A stretch of 64,000 bases of DNA, from NCBI GenBank assembly GCA_023228875.1, contig JALOAG010000006.1, positions 1 through 64,000 of the forward strand, written 5' to 3'. How positions within the stretch are numbered: the first letter of the stretch is position 1; every line of letters begins with the position of its first letter. Below the pieces are notes generated by a model. The model saw only the letters and a list, made by a program, of their open reading frames with translations. It had not been told where the DNA came from and searched no databases. The position numbers and the translations under genes are program-made. Positions 25,888 through 35,704 of this stretch are shown here, piece after piece. The DNA comes from Bacteroidia bacterium (GTDB lineage Bacteria > Bacteroidota > Bacteroidia > NS11-12g > UBA955).

Positions 25888-26769
25888 ATGCTCAACACTA
25901 AATTTGGTCAATTTTTCATTTTGATTGTGTTGGGCGTAGTTTGGGGTAGTTCATTTATATTGATGAAAAAAGGCTTAATAGCTTTTAACAGCTGGCAAGT
26001 AGCTTCCTTACGACTATTCTTTGCAGGGATGATTGCTGTCCCCTTTTTTATTAAACATAGAGAGTCAATTAAAAAAAAAGATTGGTTGTGGTTAATCTTA
26101 GCCGGATTTATAGGAAATGGTATCCCTGCATTTATGTTTACCTACGCACAACAAGCAGGATTAGAGAGTTCACTTGCAGGTGCGCTCAATGCTTTGACAC
26201 CGGTATTTACATTAATTGTGGGAGTAAGTTTTTTTAATATTCAATCAAACAAAAAACAAGTTTTAGGGCTGTTGATAGGATTGTGTGGTGCAATATATTT
26301 GATATATAACAAAGTAGGTATCAACTTCAACAACTTTTCAATCTTTCCTTTCTTGATAGTCTTTTTAGCTACATTCTTTTATGGAATTAACCTCAATATA
26401 ATCAAATCAAAGATTGGACATATTAAGCCGGTCTTAGCTGGGATGATTCCATTAAGTATTGTTGCATTTCCTGCTACCGGAGTAGTTTTTGCGAGCGGTG
26501 CGCCACAAGTGCTACAAGAATCTACACAAATATGGAGTGTTTCCTTGTTGTCAATACTTTTATTGGGTATTGTTGGCACAGCAATGTCTTTGTTTGTTTA
26601 CAATGCATTAATTCAAAAAACGAATGCGCTATTTGGTGCAGCAGTAAATTATATGCTCCCTTTTGTTGCAGCACTCTGGGGTGTTATAGATGGAGAAGCA
26701 TTTGGAAAATCAGAACTCCTCTCCTTGCTATTTATTATGGGTGGCATTTATTTAATCAGGGGTAAATAA
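25888..26769 (+). CDS. EamA/DMT-family transporter
   Basis: The 293-residue protein has ten predicted membrane helices in two five-helix repeats, with the EamA start LGVVWGSSFILMKKGL and AGFIGNGIPAFMFTYAQQAG. Such proteins export or import small metabolites; the substrate is not visible. The ATG at 25888 is used, since the longer frame begins at a TTG at 25867. Confidence 0.88.
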   Translation: MLNTKFGQFFILIVLGVVWGSSFILMKKGLIAFNSWQVASLRLFFAGMIAVPFFIKHRESIKKKDWLWLILAGFIGNGIPAFMFTYAQQAGLESSLAGALNALTPVFTLIVGVSFFNIQSNKKQVLGLLIGLCGAIYLIYNKVGINFNNFSIFPFLIVFLATFFYGINLNIIKSKIGHIKPVLAGMIPLSIVAFPATGVVFASGAPQVLQESTQIWSVSLLSILLLGIVGTAMSLFVYNALIQKTNALFGAAVNYMLPFVAALWGVIDGEAFGKSELLSLLFIMGGIYLIRGK

Positions 26770-26812
26770 GCTGTTGAGATTAATTCATTTCCAATAATTG
26801 CAGTTTGAACCC

Positions 26813-26820
26813 TACCTTTG
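26813..26820 (+). promoter_or_regulatory. -7 box for the thiolase-truA-ABC unit
   Basis: TACCTTTG followed by C matches TAnnTTTG, 21 bases before the ATG at 26842. It overlaps the TTG start of the longer frame (26818) and so supports the internal start. Confidence 0.5.
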
Positions 26821-26841
26821 CGCCACGAAAAATTTGTACAA

Positions 26842-28041
26842 ATGAATTCTGTTTATGTAATTGATGCTGTTAGAACAGCGATTGGCAAATATGCAGGCAC
26901 TCTTTCGTCAGTTCGTCCTGATGATATGGCTGCACATGTTATAAAGAGTTTAATTGATAGAAATCCCAAAGTTGATTTTTCTAAAACAGAAGAAGTCATT
27001 TTGGGTGCTGCCAATCAAGCAGGAGAAGACAATAGAAATGTGGCTCGTATGGCAAGTCTATTGGCAGGACTCCCTACAGAAGTTTCAGGATTTACGGTTA
27101 ATCGCTTATGTGCCAGTGGCTTGCATGCAATTGCAGATGGTTTTTTAGCCATAAGTCAAGGCTATGGCGATTTATATATTGCCGGAGGTGTTGAAAGCAT
27201 GAGTCGTGCGCCATTCGTAATGGCTAAATCTGAAAAAGCATTTGACAGAGTTCCCGAAGTATTTGATACTACCATTGGTTGGAGGTTTACAAATCCGGCA
27301 TTGTCTGCTTTGCACCATCCTTTTACTATGGGTGAAACTGCTGAAAATGTTGCAACAAAATGGAACCTAACTCGTGAACAGCAAGATGCTTTCGCATATA
27401 ACAGTCAAGTAAAATGGGATATGGCTAATAATGCAGGGAAGTTCAAAGATGAAATAACACCCTATATTCTAAACGGAAAGAAGGGCGAAAAAACGGTTTT
27501 TGACACTGATGAACATCCTAGACTTAGCTCACTTGAGATATTAGCTTCATTAAAACCTGCATTTAAAAAAGATGGTTCAGTTACAGCAGGAAATTCATCC
27601 GGTGTGAATGACGGTGCAGCTGTACTCTTGTTAGCATCTGAAAAGTTTATAAAAGAAAATAATATTACACCGCTGGCTCGTATTGTTTCTTTTGCGGCAG
27701 CAGGAGTTGCCCCGGAGATCATGGGAATCGGTCCTATTCCGGCAACACAAAAGGCACTCAAGAGAGCAGGATTAACAATCAATGACCTTGGGTTGGTTGA
27801 ATTAAATGAGGCATTTGCAAGCCAAAGTATTGTTTGCATGCATGAATTAGGACTAAATCCTGAAATAGTCAATGTAAATGGCGGGTCGATAGCAATTGGA
27901 CACCCATTAGGATGCAGTGGAGCACGCATTTCTTCTACACTTTTACATGAAATGAAAAAGAGAGCAAATGTTCGCTATGGTCTTGCAACTATGTGCGTAG
28001 GCGTAGGCCAAGGAATGGCAATGATTTTTGAGAAATCTTAA
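26842..28041 (+). CDS. Thiolase (acetyl-CoA C-acyltransferase)
   Basis: The 399-residue protein has all three thiolase active-site segments: Cys90 in NRLCASGLHAI, His354 in GGSIAIGHPLGCSG and Cys385 in MCVGVGQGM. It condenses or cleaves acyl-CoA in fatty-acid oxidation or acetoacetyl-CoA metabolism; which one is not clear from sequence. Its stop overlaps the truA start (TAATG at 28039-28043), and the unit reads thiolase-truA-ABC. Confidence 0.92.
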   Translation: MNSVYVIDAVRTAIGKYAGTLSSVRPDDMAAHVIKSLIDRNPKVDFSKTEEVILGAANQAGEDNRNVARMASLLAGLPTEVSGFTVNRLCASGLHAIADGFLAISQGYGDLYIAGGVESMSRAPFVMAKSEKAFDRVPEVFDTTIGWRFTNPALSALHHPFTMGETAENVATKWNLTREQQDAFAYNSQVKWDMANNAGKFKDEITPYILNGKKGEKTVFDTDEHPRLSSLEILASLKPAFKKDGSVTAGNSSGVNDGAAVLLLASEKFIKENNITPLARIVSFAAAGVAPEIMGIGPIPATQKALKRAGLTINDLGLVELNEAFASQSIVCMHELGLNPEIVNVNGGSIAIGHPLGCSGARISSTLLHEMKKRANVRYGLATMCVGVGQGMAMIFEKS

Positions 28042-28796
28042 TGAGATACTTTCTCCAAATTGCATTTGACGGGCAACCTTTTTGTGGCTGGCAACTACAA
28101 GCCAATGGCAATACTGTGCAAGCAGAAGTAGATAAAGCGTTAAGCATTATTCTCAGAAAAGATATTTATTGTTTGGGATGCGGCAGGACTGATTCTGGAG
28201 TACATGCAAAGCAGTTTTTTTTGCATTTTGATACTGAAAATCTCATTGAGGACATTCCCTTGTTTATTAGAAAATTTAATGGTGTTACACCTCGCGAGAT
28301 TGCCGCTTATAAACTCTTTCGTGTAAAAGATAATGCAAATGCTCGTTTTGATGCTATTTCCAGAACTTATGAATACAAAATAAGTTTACAAAAAGACCCT
28401 TTTGAAATAGGCAAGTCATATTTCATTTGGCATCAACCGGATTTGTCACGCATGCAGGATGCTGCTAAATTATTGGTGGGCAAGATGGATTTTAAAGCTT
28501 TTAGCAGGGTAAATGATTTAAAACACCATATATGCGACCTTACTGAAGCGCGTTTTGAAGAAAATCAAAACACAATCATCTTTACTATCAGCGCAAACCG
28601 CTTTCTTCGCAATATGGTGAGAGCCATTGTGGGTACATTATTAGATATTGGATATGGGAGAATGGAACCGGATACGATAGTAAGTATATTAGAAAGTAAA
28701 GACAGGAGAAAAGCCGGTCAAAGTGTGCCTTCTGATGGTTTGTATTTGACTAAGGTTGTGTACCCTGAAAATATTTTTATCAATCATAATGAGTAA
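28041..28796 (+). CDS. truA: tRNA pseudouridine synthase A
   Basis: The 251-residue protein carries the TruA catalytic segment GCGRTDSGVHA with Asp51, plus the family phrases GQPFCGWQLQANGNTVQ and RFLRNMVRAIVGTL. TruA makes pseudouridine at positions 38-40 of tRNA anticodon arms. It starts in the stop codon of the thiolase gene and overlaps the next gene by 8 bases. Confidence 0.95.
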   Translation: MRYFLQIAFDGQPFCGWQLQANGNTVQAEVDKALSIILRKDIYCLGCGRTDSGVHAKQFFLHFDTENLIEDIPLFIRKFNGVTPREIAAYKLFRVKDNANARFDAISRTYEYKISLQKDPFEIGKSYFIWHQPDLSRMQDAAKLLVGKMDFKAFSRVNDLKHHICDLTEARFEENQNTIIFTISANRFLRNMVRAIVGTLLDIGYGRMEPDTIVSILESKDRRKAGQSVPSDGLYLTKVVYPENIFINHNE

Positions 28797-30558
28797 AGAA
28801 GGTAAGAATAAAAGGATGTTTGATGGAATGCTCCTATGGAGGATTATTAAGCTTGCATCTCCATATAAAAAGCAATTCTGGCTTGCAATCATCAGTACTA
28901 TTTTGGTTGCTGTAACTGCTCCTTTGCGTCCATACCTTATCCAACTTGCCTTAGAAGATTATGTAGCACAAGCCGATAAAATAGGACTTCTTTGGATTAC
29001 TATCATAACCATAGCTCTACTTGTCATTCAGACTTTATTACAGTTTTGGAATAGCTATATAACGGGGTGGATTGGTCAAAGTGTAATTAATGACATGCGG
29101 AACAAGGTTTTTGCTAAAATAAATTTAATGAAGCAAAAGTTTTTTGACAAGACTCCCGTTGGCGAACTTGTTACCCGATGTGTCAATGATATAGAAACGA
29201 TTGCAGATCTCTTTGCCGCAGGTATTATTACAATTACAGGCGACATTTTGCAACTGATTGCAATCACAGGGTTTATGTTTTACATAGATTGGAAACTAAC
29301 CCTCATAACTTTGTCGGTTTTGCCTCTCTTACTCTACGCTTCTCATATTTTCAGAATTAAAGTGAAAGAATCTTTCCAAGATGTAAGAGTAGCGGTAGCA
29401 AAAATTAATTCGTTTGTGCAAGAACGAATAACGGGAATGCAAGTAGTTCAGTTGTATAATCGTGAAGATATTGAATATGAAAAATTCAAAGAAATCAATA
29501 TGGGACACTATGAAGCAAATCAGCGTTCTGTACTTTATTATTCAGTATTTTTCCCTGTAATTGAAATTATTACCGCCATTTCATTGGCTTTATTGGTTTG
29601 GTGGGGAACAAAGGAAATGTTAGGTGTAGGAGTTGCAACATTTGGAAAATTGACTGCATTCATTCTCTATATCAATATGTTTTTTCGTCCTGTGAGAATG
29701 TTAGCAGACCGCTTTAACAATGTACAGATGGGAATGGTTGCAGCGTCCAGAGTATTTAAGTTAATTGACAATAAAGAAAATTTGGAAGATTCGGAAGGTA
29801 GTTACGTTGCTGAACCTATTGGCAATATTGTCTTTGATAAGGTTTGGTTTGCTTATAATGACGAAAATTATGTAATCAAAGATTTATCTTTTACTCTGAA
29901 TGAAGGAAAAACGTTGGCAATTGTTGGCGAGACAGGTTCGGGTAAAAGTTCCATAATCAACTTGTTGATGAAATTTTATCCCTACAACAAAGGACAAATT
30001 ACAATAGATGGAGTGTCACTGACAGAATGGAATGCGCTCTTCTTACGGAAAAGAATTGCAATTGTAATGCAGGATGTTTTCTTGTTTTCAGGGTCTATAT
30101 TAGAGAATATCACTTTGAATATGCCGGAAATAAGCAGAGAACAAGTGATTGAAACTTCCAAATTATTGGGAGCAAATACCTTTATTGAGAAATTACCGGG
30201 CGCTTATGATTACAAAGTCATGGAACGTGGCAACACCTTGTCTATGGGGCAAAGACAATTAATATCTTTTGTACGTGCAATGGTTGTAAACCCTAAAATA
30301 TTAGTACTTGATGAAGCAACTTCCTCTGTTGACTCGGAAACTGAAGATGTAATTCAGAAGGCAATTGAAAAAATGATGTTCAATAGAACTTCTATTGTTA
30401 TTGCACACAGGCTTTCAACTATTGAAAAAGCAGACAATATTATTGTAATGAGTCATGGTGAAATTGTGGAATCAGGCACTCATAAAGAGTTAGTGAAACA
30501 ACGTGGCAGATATTATCAATTACAAAAGTCCGGAACACAAGAAATCCTCACAGAATAA
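28789..30558 (+). CDS. ABC exporter (fused membrane and ATPase, MsbA-like)
   Basis: The 589-residue half-transporter has six membrane helices in the N-terminal 320 residues and an ATPase domain with Walker A GETGSGKSS, signature LSMGQRQ, Walker B ILVLDEATSSVD and the H-loop IAHRLST. It should dimerise and export lipids or drugs across the inner membrane. The ATG at 28789 is used, because the frame from 28756 starts inside truA. The gene overlaps truA by 8 bases. Confidence 0.92.
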   Translation: MSKEGKNKRMFDGMLLWRIIKLASPYKKQFWLAIISTILVAVTAPLRPYLIQLALEDYVAQADKIGLLWITIITIALLVIQTLLQFWNSYITGWIGQSVINDMRNKVFAKINLMKQKFFDKTPVGELVTRCVNDIETIADLFAAGIITITGDILQLIAITGFMFYIDWKLTLITLSVLPLLLYASHIFRIKVKESFQDVRVAVAKINSFVQERITGMQVVQLYNREDIEYEKFKEINMGHYEANQRSVLYYSVFFPVIEIITAISLALLVWWGTKEMLGVGVATFGKLTAFILYINMFFRPVRMLADRFNNVQMGMVAASRVFKLIDNKENLEDSEGSYVAEPIGNIVFDKVWFAYNDENYVIKDLSFTLNEGKTLAIVGETGSGKSSIINLLMKFYPYNKGQITIDGVSLTEWNALFLRKRIAIVMQDVFLFSGSILENITLNMPEISREQVIETSKLLGANTFIEKLPGAYDYKVMERGNTLSMGQRQLISFVRAMVVNPKILVLDEATSSVDSETEDVIQKAIEKMMFNRTSIVIAHRLSTIEKADNIIVMSHGEIVESGTHKELVKQRGRYYQLQKSGTQEILTE

Positions 30559-30618
30559 TGTTTTGATTAAAGTTGTAATACAATGATATTTGTCTCCTAT
30601 TTTAATGTACTGTAACTG

Positions 30619-31491
30619 ATGAAGTCATTTGTAATCAAGATAGTTTTAGGTATTACAATTTTAATGGTGGGTTCATTAACCGGTTGGGCGCAAAACAATA
30701 TCATGTTTGAGCCTTTTACTTCATTTTCTTGGTCTGCAAGTAATTCATATACATCCAAATCTGATTTTATTCAAAATGGACAATCATGGAACAGTGAAAA
30801 AGGTATTGGCTTTGGATCTGGTAATGAATTTGGGATTTTAGCAAAAAGGTCTTTCGATTCTTCCATGTTAACTGTAAATGCAGGCGTTTCTGCACTCATT
30901 GGAAAGAAACAGCAAACATATCTTATGGAAAACTACGACTCCGGTCAAAAAGTCGTGAAGATGATGGATGCGTATCAACTCAATGCTTTATTAGGAATTG
31001 GTTTGCAAAATAAATTTAACAACAAAATATTAATTGGTTCTGATGTTTTGCTTGTCATTCCTTTAATTACAAGATTCAAAGAAGTAATAATTAACAAACA
31101 AGGCAACATAAACTCACAAACAAGTTTGCAGTATAAATCTCGAATTACAGTTGGTCTGAATCTAAGGTGTGGCATAGGGTATCAACTCTCAGAGCACTTA
31201 TTAATCAAAGGTGATGTTGTATATACCTTTATGAGTATTTCAAATAAAAGTTCAATCATTAGAAATTACACCTCCTCTGATGGTACTTCGCTTGCACAAC
31301 GTTACCCAACTACTTCCGACCTTGAAACCATTTTTTATAAGGATATGAAGGATGTTAAAAACGATCCGATACTTAACCCCTCGGGGTTTGACAAGAATAA
31401 ACCTTCAGAAAGTATATCAACCCAACTTCCATTCAGCAGAATGGGGCTGAGCATTTCACTTGTTTGGATTTTAAATTTGAAGAAGGGTTAA
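30619..31491 (+). CDS. Exported protein, probable outer-membrane barrel, unknown function
   Basis: The 290-residue protein has a signal peptide (IVLGITILMVGSLTGWAQ). The body alternates beta strands (LNALLGIGLQNKFNNKILIG, ITVGLNLRCGIGYQLSEHLL) and ends SMGLSISLVWILNLKKG-like with an aromatic strand. This suggests an outer-membrane protein; no family is recognised. It lies 60 bases after the ABC exporter gene and is convergent with rho. Confidence 0.7.
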   Translation: MKSFVIKIVLGITILMVGSLTGWAQNNIMFEPFTSFSWSASNSYTSKSDFIQNGQSWNSEKGIGFGSGNEFGILAKRSFDSSMLTVNAGVSALIGKKQQTYLMENYDSGQKVVKMMDAYQLNALLGIGLQNKFNNKILIGSDVLLVIPLITRFKEVIINKQGNINSQTSLQYKSRITVGLNLRCGIGYQLSEHLLIKGDVVYTFMSISNKSSIIRNYTSSDGTSLAQRYPTTSDLETIFYKDMKDVKNDPILNPSGFDKNKPSESISTQLPFSRMGLSISLVWILNLKKG

Positions 31492-31494
31492 CAA

Positions 31495-33102
31495 CTAACC
31501 ATTCATACTAATCAGGAACTCTTTATTGTCAAGCGTGGTTTCCATGTACCTAAGCATGGTAGTCATAGCTTCCTCAGATGTCATATCCGCAAGATGATTT
31601 CTAAGAACCCACATTTTTTGCAGTGTATTTTTGTCATACAACAAATCTTCTCTCCGAGTACTTGAGGATACAATATCAATAGCAGGATAAATTCTTTTGT
31701 TAGAAAGTTTTCTATCAAGTTGAAGTTCCATATTCCCGGTTCCTTTAAACTCTTCAAAAATCACTTCATCCATTTTAGAACCGGTATCAATTAATGCAGT
31801 AGCAATAATAGTAAGCGAACCGCCATTTTCTATGTTTCTAGCTGCACCGAAGAATCTTTTTGGTTTTTGTAATGCATTTGCATCTACCCCTCCAGACAAA
31901 ATTTTACCTGATGCCGGCTGTACAGTATTATAAGCTCTGGCAAGTCTGGTGATTGAGTCAAGTAATATTACCACATCATGACCACACTCGACCAACCTTT
32001 TTGATTTTTCAAGCACAATATTCGCAAGTTTTACATGTTTTTCAGCAGGTTCGTCAAATGTAGATGCAACAACCTCAGCTTTAACATTTCGAGCCATTTC
32101 TGTAACCTCTTCAGGTCTTTCGTCAACCAGCAGAATAATCATATATATTTCAGGATGATTTGCTGCAATTGCATTAGCAATGCCTTGTAATAAGTTGGTT
32201 TTACCTGTTTTGGGTTGTGCCACAATTAGTCCACGTTGTCCCTTACCAATAGGAGAAACTAAATCAATAATTCTATTACTAAAATTGCGAGGGTTGTCAA
32301 CAAGGTTTATCTTACTATTTGGAAAAAGCGGAGTTAAATGTTCAAATGATATTCTATCCCTGATTTCAGCAGGCGTTTTACCATTTACTTTTTGAATCTG
32401 GACTAAGCCGAAATATTTTTCATTATCCTTTGGCAACCTAATAGTACCAACGACTGTGTCGCCTGTTTTAAGTCCATAAGAGCGAATTTGTTGAGGAGAT
32501 ACATAAACATCATCCGGTGATGACATGTAGTTATAGTCAGCAGAACGCAAGAATCCATACCCTTCTTGGATCACTTCCAGCACACCAATCGAAGTAACCA
32601 AACCTTCTAATTCCATGATTTGATTAATTCTCTCTTGTCTTTGTTTATCTCTTTCAGATTGTTCTGATCTCTGTCTATCTATAATTTTGGTTTCGTTGTT
32701 TTCCTTATCTTCTACTTGCGATTCAGCTTTAATTTCACTATTTATCGCTGTGTTAACATCAACATTTTCTTCTATTTTTTTTTCAATAGCTTGATTTGTG
32801 TTTTCAGTTGAGTGCACCTTCTTGCCTTGTTCTAAAACTTTATTATGAGATTGCTCAGTATTATGGTTGATAGGTCTGCGCTTGCGTTCATGTTTGTGTT
32901 CATGACCGTTCCTTTGATTGGATGCAGCTTCTATTTTAGCAGGTTCCGGCTCTGGTTTTAGTTCCGTTTCGGATTTTTTACTGCCAATGGCATCAATTAG
33001 CTCATTCTTTTTTAACCCGGTTGCATTTTCAACACCCAATGCAATAGCAATTTCACGCAATTCGGAAATTTTCTTTTCCTTTAAAATATCAATCTCAGAC
33101 AT
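31495..33102 (-). CDS. rho: Transcription termination factor Rho with long disordered insert
   Basis: The 535-residue protein is longer than the usual 420. Residues 1-40 are the Rho_N helical domain (ISELREIAIALGVENATG), residues about 45-165 are a charged low-complexity region rich in K, E, N and Q, then come the RNA-binding cold-shock domain (about 170-245) and the RecA-like motor with Walker A AQPKTGKTNLL and Walker B DVVILLDSITRLARA. Rho ends transcription at Rho-dependent sites. In Bacteroidota the insert is known to be an intrinsically disordered region. It diverges from rbfA. Confidence 0.97.
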   Translation of the reverse strand: MSEIDILKEKKISELREIAIALGVENATGLKKNELIDAIGSKKSETELKPEPEPAKIEAASNQRNGHEHKHERKRRPINHNTEQSHNKVLEQGKKVHSTENTNQAIEKKIEENVDVNTAINSEIKAESQVEDKENNETKIIDRQRSEQSERDKQRQERINQIMELEGLVTSIGVLEVIQEGYGFLRSADYNYMSSPDDVYVSPQQIRSYGLKTGDTVVGTIRLPKDNEKYFGLVQIQKVNGKTPAEIRDRISFEHLTPLFPNSKINLVDNPRNFSNRIIDLVSPIGKGQRGLIVAQPKTGKTNLLQGIANAIAANHPEIYMIILLVDERPEEVTEMARNVKAEVVASTFDEPAEKHVKLANIVLEKSKRLVECGHDVVILLDSITRLARAYNTVQPASGKILSGGVDANALQKPKRFFGAARNIENGGSLTIIATALIDTGSKMDEVIFEEFKGTGNMELQLDRKLSNKRIYPAIDIVSSSTRREDLLYDKNTLQKMWVLRNHLADMTSEEAMTTMLRYMETTLDNKEFLISMNG

Positions 33103-33198
33103 TGATTATATTGATTATAAATATGATTCAGTATTGGCTCTAAAAATTCTTTCTAAAATAAAATCGGATTAAATTTTCAGAAAAGAAAATAATCTGAG

Positions 33199-33217
33199 AC
33201 CCAGATTAGTTCTGGGT
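33199..33217. promoter_or_regulatory. Hairpin between rho and rbfA
   Basis: ACCCAG (33199-33204) and CTGGGT (33212-33217) form a perfect 6-bp hairpin with a 7-base loop, about 100 bases upstream of the rho start. It could be part of the rho leader. Function is unproven. Confidence 0.3.
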
Positions 33218-33316
33218 GCAATTTTACATCAAATATTTGAAATAGCAAGAGATTTATTTCATAGTGTATAACATTGAAATGTTAGTAAAGGATTCTTACA
33301 TTCTGTTAATTCTCTA

Positions 33317-33324
33317 TATCTTTG
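33317..33324 (+). promoter_or_regulatory. -7 box for the rbfA operon
   Basis: TATCTTTG followed by CA matches TAnnTTTG and lies 19 bases before the rbfA ATG at 33344. Confidence 0.5.
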
Positions 33325-33343
33325 CACTATATCACTAAAAGAG

Positions 33344-33697
33344 ATGGCAGGAGTAAGAATTGAGAAGTTTGAAAAGCAAATGCAACGTGATTTAGGTGAG
33401 ATTTTTCAACAAAATAGTTGCACTTGGTTTGGAGGTGCATTCATAACAGTTTCACAAGTAAAAAGTAGTCCTGATTTAGGCTATATTAAATGTTATATCA
33501 GTATTTTGAACGAGAAAGAACCTGCGAAGTTGTTGATGCTTGTGGAAGAGAAATCAAAAGAAATAAGAATGGAACTTGCTCACCGTAATAAACATTTACG
33601 TAAAACTCCAGAGATTTCTTTTATGGAAGACACATCGTTAGATTATGTAAATAAAATGGAAGCTCTTTTTGCTTCAATTAAAAACAACAAGAAATAA
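33344..33697 (+). CDS. rbfA: Ribosome-binding factor A
   Basis: The 117-residue protein has the KH-like RbfA fold: RIEKFEKQMQRDLGEIFQQN, then ITVSQVKSSPDLGYIKCYIS, and RTPEISFMEDTSLDYVNKME at the C-terminus. It helps mature 16S rRNA and the 30S subunit, especially in the cold. First gene of the rbfA-methyltransferase-permease-transpeptidase-pth operon. Confidence 0.93.
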   Translation: MAGVRIEKFEKQMQRDLGEIFQQNSCTWFGGAFITVSQVKSSPDLGYIKCYISILNEKEPAKLLMLVEEKSKEIRMELAHRNKHLRKTPEISFMEDTSLDYVNKMEALFASIKNNKK

Positions 33698-33704
33698 CTC
33701 GCCC

Positions 33705-34511
33705 ATGCTTGTAACCTATGTAGAGGAACAACACGTCAAAAGCATTATGAAGAATCGCTTTTATAGGTGGGTTTTCTTTAATTATACCAAGCATTTAGAC
33801 TTAAAAAATATTTTAATCAGGAAATTTACCAAGCAAATTGTAAAACAAAAAGACCTGAAAATACCAAGAGTCCTAGATGTGGGCTTTGGATTTGGGCAAC
33901 GGATTTATTATTTAATTAAACATTATCCCAAAGCAGGTGTATTGGGAATAGATGTCTCAGACAAAGCAGTTTCATACGCAACAAAATACTTTAATCAAAA
34001 AGATTTTCCGAATGTGTACTGTATGAAAAAAGATGTAAAGGATTTGGACGATAAAGATTCGTTTGATATTGCTTATGCTGTCAAAGCTTTAAACTATATT
34101 GAAGATGACAAAGGTGCATTACAGAAGATATATGACTCATTAAAACCGGGGGGCACTCTCCTATTGCTTAATAGTTATTCTGCTAAACAGCAACATGAGA
34201 AAATTTATGACAGAATTTATGCACTCCCAAGATTACGAGATGGATATTCACTAGAGTCTTTAGAAGAAATAATGCACGAAGTTGGATTTTCAAAAATTGA
34301 AGCACGTTATATATACGGTACTACTGGTAATTTGGCATGGGAAATTGTAATTGCATTGCCGATTAAGATTGCTCGAAAGTCAAAATTGTTTCTTCCGTTT
34401 TTGCCTATATATATGCTCCTTGTTACACCAATTGCCGGTATCCTGAATTTTTACGATTACTACATTGGTCATACTTCCGGTAGAAGTATTTTTATTAAAG
34501 CAGAAAAATGA
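33705..34511 (+). CDS. Class I SAM-dependent methyltransferase
   Basis: The 268-residue protein has a Rossmann-fold methyltransferase core: motif I VLDVGFGFGQR, motif II GIDVSDKAVSYA and the post-motif DSFDIAYAVKALNYIEDD, then a hydrophobic C-terminal segment (LFLPFLPIYMLLVTPIAGIL) that may bind membrane. The substrate is unknown. Met1 at 33705 follows the rbfA stop by 7 bases; Met15 at 33747 is an alternative. Confidence 0.85.
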   Translation: MLVTYVEEQHVKSIMKNRFYRWVFFNYTKHLDLKNILIRKFTKQIVKQKDLKIPRVLDVGFGFGQRIYYLIKHYPKAGVLGIDVSDKAVSYATKYFNQKDFPNVYCMKKDVKDLDDKDSFDIAYAVKALNYIEDDKGALQKIYDSLKPGGTLLLLNSYSAKQQHEKIYDRIYALPRLRDGYSLESLEEIMHEVGFSKIEARYIYGTTGNLAWEIVIALPIKIARKSKLFLPFLPIYMLLVTPIAGILNFYDYYIGHTSGRSIFIKAEK

Positions 34512-35704
34512 GAAAAAGTCTGTTTTTTGCCATTCGCTATTTATTTTCTAAGAAAACACACAACGCTGTCAACTATATATCGTGGATTTCTGCATTAGGA
34601 TTTTTTGGCGGTTCGTTAGCATTGATAGTTATATTATCAACTCTTAACGGCTTTGAAAATCTAATTCTTTCAATGTATTCACACTTTGACCCTGATTTTA
34701 AAATTGAATCTGTTGAAGGCAAAATGCTAAATCAAGGAGATATCGATTTCTCTATATTAGAGCAAACACCGGGTCTGATTAGTCTTAATAAAGTGTTAGA
34801 AGACCAAGCCGTAATCAAACATTACGATTATCAAGCAGCGGTATATGTTAAAGGAGTGGATGATGACTATTTTTTCAAAACAGGATTAGACCAATATGTG
34901 CAAGATGGAGTAGCAGACTTAAAAAGCGAAGGAATTAATCTGGCGATTTTAGGAGCAGGTGTTGATTTTAAATTACAAACAAGAGTCAACAACCCACAGA
35001 GTATTGCAACTCTATATACCCCCAGAAGAGAAAATTTGTCAATTAACGACCCTAATTTATTGCAAGCTTTATTAATCAAACCTTCCGGTGTAGTATATCT
35101 GGATGATTTAATTAATCAGAAATATGTTTTCGTTCCTTTGAGTTATGCAAGAGAACTATTTGACCGCGAATCCGAGATTTCATATATTGAAATACGCATA
35201 GCTCCCAATAAAATCAACCAAGCACAACATTATCTTCAGCAAAATATTTCACCCACTTTAAAAGTTAAAAATAGGATTGAACAACAGTCCTCACTTTATC
35301 AAATGTTTAAAACTGAAAAATGGGTTGCCTATGCTTTACTCGCATTTGTTCTATTTCTTGCAAGTTTCAACGTTACAGGTTCATTATCGATGCTTGTAGT
35401 AGAGAAAAAGGATGATATATTTACATTAAAAACGCTTGGTGCAGATGCTGCATTTATCAGAAAAATATTTCTAACCGAAGGTATGTTAATTTCTGTTGTC
35501 GGTGGTCTAATTGGTTTAATGGTGGGATGTCTCTTAGTTTTATTGCAAGATTATTTTGGATTAATTAAGATGTCCGGTGCAATAGTTGAGAGTTATCCGG
35601 TTAAACTATTGTGGTCTGATATTGGGATTATTATTCTCACAAATATTTTTTTAGGATTTATTACCTCGCTTTACCCCACATGGAAGTCATATACAGAAAA
35701 TTAA
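34508..35704 (+). CDS. FtsX-like permease (LolC/LolE type)
   Basis: The 398-residue protein has an N-terminal membrane helix (YISWISALGFFGGSLALIVI), a large periplasmic domain (about 45-265) and three C-terminal helices in the FtsX/MacB-type domain with the coupling region DDIFTLKTLGADAAFIRKIF. LolC/E-type proteins extract lipoproteins from the inner membrane with an ATPase (LolD), which is not in this operon. It overlaps the methyltransferase stop by 4 bases (ATGA). Confidence 0.85.
   Translation: MRKSLFFAIRYLFSKKTHNAVNYISWISALGFFGGSLALIVILSTLNGFENLILSMYSHFDPDFKIESVEGKMLNQGDIDFSILEQTPGLISLNKVLEDQAVIKHYDYQAAVYVKGVDDDYFFKTGLDQYVQDGVADLKSEGINLAILGAGVDFKLQTRVNNPQSIATLYTPRRENLSINDPNLLQALLIKPSGVVYLDDLINQKYVFVPLSYARELFDRESEISYIEIRIAPNKINQAQHYLQQNISPTLKVKNRIEQQSSLYQMFKTEKWVAYALLAFVLFLASFNVTGSLSMLVVEKKDDIFTLKTLGADAAFIRKIFLTEGMLISVVGGLIGLMVGCLLVLLQDYFGLIKMSGAIVESYPVKLLWSDIGIIILTNIFLGFITSLYPTWKSYTEN

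Noticed and set aside
27462..27929. 155-codon open frame antisense to the thiolase gene
   Set aside because: It is fully within the thiolase gene and has no signature of its own.
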